Source: Methylotenera mobilis JLW8 (GTDB lineage: Bacteria > Pseudomonadota > Gammaproteobacteria > Burkholderiales > Methylophilaceae). Taken from it: a stretch of 64,000 nt of DNA. The position numbers and the translations under genes are program-made. Below the pieces are notes generated by a model. It worked only from the letters and a program-made list of their open reading frames with translations. It ran no database searches and was not told the origin of the DNA. The number at the start of each line of letters is the position of its first letter. Position 1 is the stretch's first letter. Below are positions 63,497-64,000 of the stretch, one piece after another. The DNA lies in contig NC_012968.1 in assembly GCF_000023705.1 (NCBI RefSeq), positions 1,178,001 to 1,242,000 of the forward strand, read 5' to 3'.

Positions 63497-64000
63497 TGCA
63501 TATCCTGAGGGTTGTTTACAGCCGCGCCTTTTGCGTCAGGGCTTGGTTGTAAATGTTCAATTTCTAGCTGCTCGGTAATACGGCGTAGCACTCCGCTACG
63601 CGCTTCTTCTATTGCCACATGAATTGCGGAGAAAAAAGCTACCTGATCTGCGCCGCCGTGGCTTTTAACCACGATGCCGCGCAAGCCTAAAAAACTAGCG
63701 CCATTATAGCGACGAGGGTCTAAGCGATTTTTAAAAGCTTTGAGTACCGGCATGGCACAAAGTGCCATTAATTTGGTTAGCCAGCTTTTTTTGAATTCCT
63801 GTGTTAAAAACTTGCCCATCATATGAGCCAAGCCCTCTGTGGTTTTTAGTGAGACATTGCCCACAAAGCCATCGCACACAACTAAATCCGTGGTGCCTTT
63901 GAAAATGTCATCACCTTCAACATTACCATAAAAGTTTAAATGACTGGCTTTCAGTAACTCACCAGCCTGCTTAACTACTTCATTGCCTTTGATGTCTTCT
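63493..64000 (-). CDS. plsX: Phosphate acyltransferase PlsX (C-terminal part, cut by window end)
   Basis: PlsX makes acyl-phosphate for phospholipid synthesis. The minus-strand frame is open to base 64000, so the gene starts outside the window. Visible motifs: [35 protein letters not shown] (given in part), [13 protein letters not shown]. The tail is long and ends in DMQ. It overlaps fabH by four bases, the usual plsX-fabH arrangement; rpmF is expected upstream. Confidence 0.95.
   Translation of the reverse strand, partial: EDIKGNEVVKQAGELLKASHLNFYGNVEGDDIFKGTTDLVVCDGFVGNVSLKTTEGLAHMMGKFLTQEFKKSWLTKLMALCAMPVLKAFKNRLDPRRYNGASFLGLRGIVVKSHGGADQVAFFSAIHVAIEEARSGVLRRITEQLEIEHLQPSPDAKGAAVNNPQDMQ

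Overview
The window looks like chromosomal DNA from a methylotrophic betaproteobacterium of the Methylophilaceae, most like Methylotenera. The evidence is a set of methanol dehydrogenase accessory genes (mxaRSACKL), a DUF3034 outer-membrane-type protein beside a cupredoxin-like 'methylamine utilization' protein, a moderate-to-low GC content, and housekeeping blocks in the usual proteobacterial order (plsX-fabHDG-acpP-fabF, pabC-mltG-tmk-holB). I saw no transposase, integrase, prophage or CRISPR array. The species call is inference.

Layout. 1-3810: end of a type II secretion-like pseudopilin/secretin operon ('secretion system X' type). 3889-4327: three tRNA genes on the minus strand (Ala-GGC and two Glu-TTC copies in tandem) with a terminator. 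4487-14008: queF, then smc-zipA-ligA-cysQ and a TPR protein. 14225-16520: msrPQ and a DoxX-family membrane protein. 16573-22560: an envelope/signalling locus with a DUF3034 barrel, a lipoprotein truncated haemoglobin, a periplasmic cupredoxin, a GGDEF-EAL sensor with a degenerate cyclase motif, and an intact PAS-GGDEF-GAF cyclase. 22758-27812: two TetR regulators around an oxidoreductase operon and small membrane proteins, with clear palindromic operators. 28058-33366: mxaRSACKL without mxaFJGI in the window, divergent from a membrane protein of unknown function and another TetR gene. 35120-36729: HU and a DedA-rhodanese fusion. 36792-41810: cytochrome b561, two YceI proteins, pirin and an MFS pump, with a divergent LysR gene. 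42008-44354: a DUF5710 protein, rdgC, a small DUF1653-like gene and a Yip1-type protein. 44664-50757: sufBCDSU-sufT-Rieske operon. 51043-51390: a phhB gene broken by one in-frame TAG. 51516-55304: DUF6494, HAD, a small secreted protein, an MBL hydrolase, tatD and PilZ. 55425-64000: holB, tmk, mltG, pabC and the fatty acid synthesis cluster, running off the end inside plsX.

How it fits together. Most genes are housekeeping. The accessory parts deal with the cell envelope, redox stress and methanol oxidation. Three operator families can be read directly. ATGATG-N2-CATCAT occurs three times, at the TetR gene at 27812 and at its oxidoreductase operon. A 16-base CAGACAGGTCTGTTCA element occurs identically at 24541 and 33438, which may co-regulate a four-helix membrane protein with mxaRSACKL and/or its divergent neighbour. 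A 9-bp inverted repeat lies before the TetR gene at 23360. The best candidate for an undescribed system is the DUF3034 / truncated haemoglobin / cupredoxin / c-di-GMP locus at 16573-20995, which could be a periplasmic redox or gas sensor coupled to c-di-GMP turnover.
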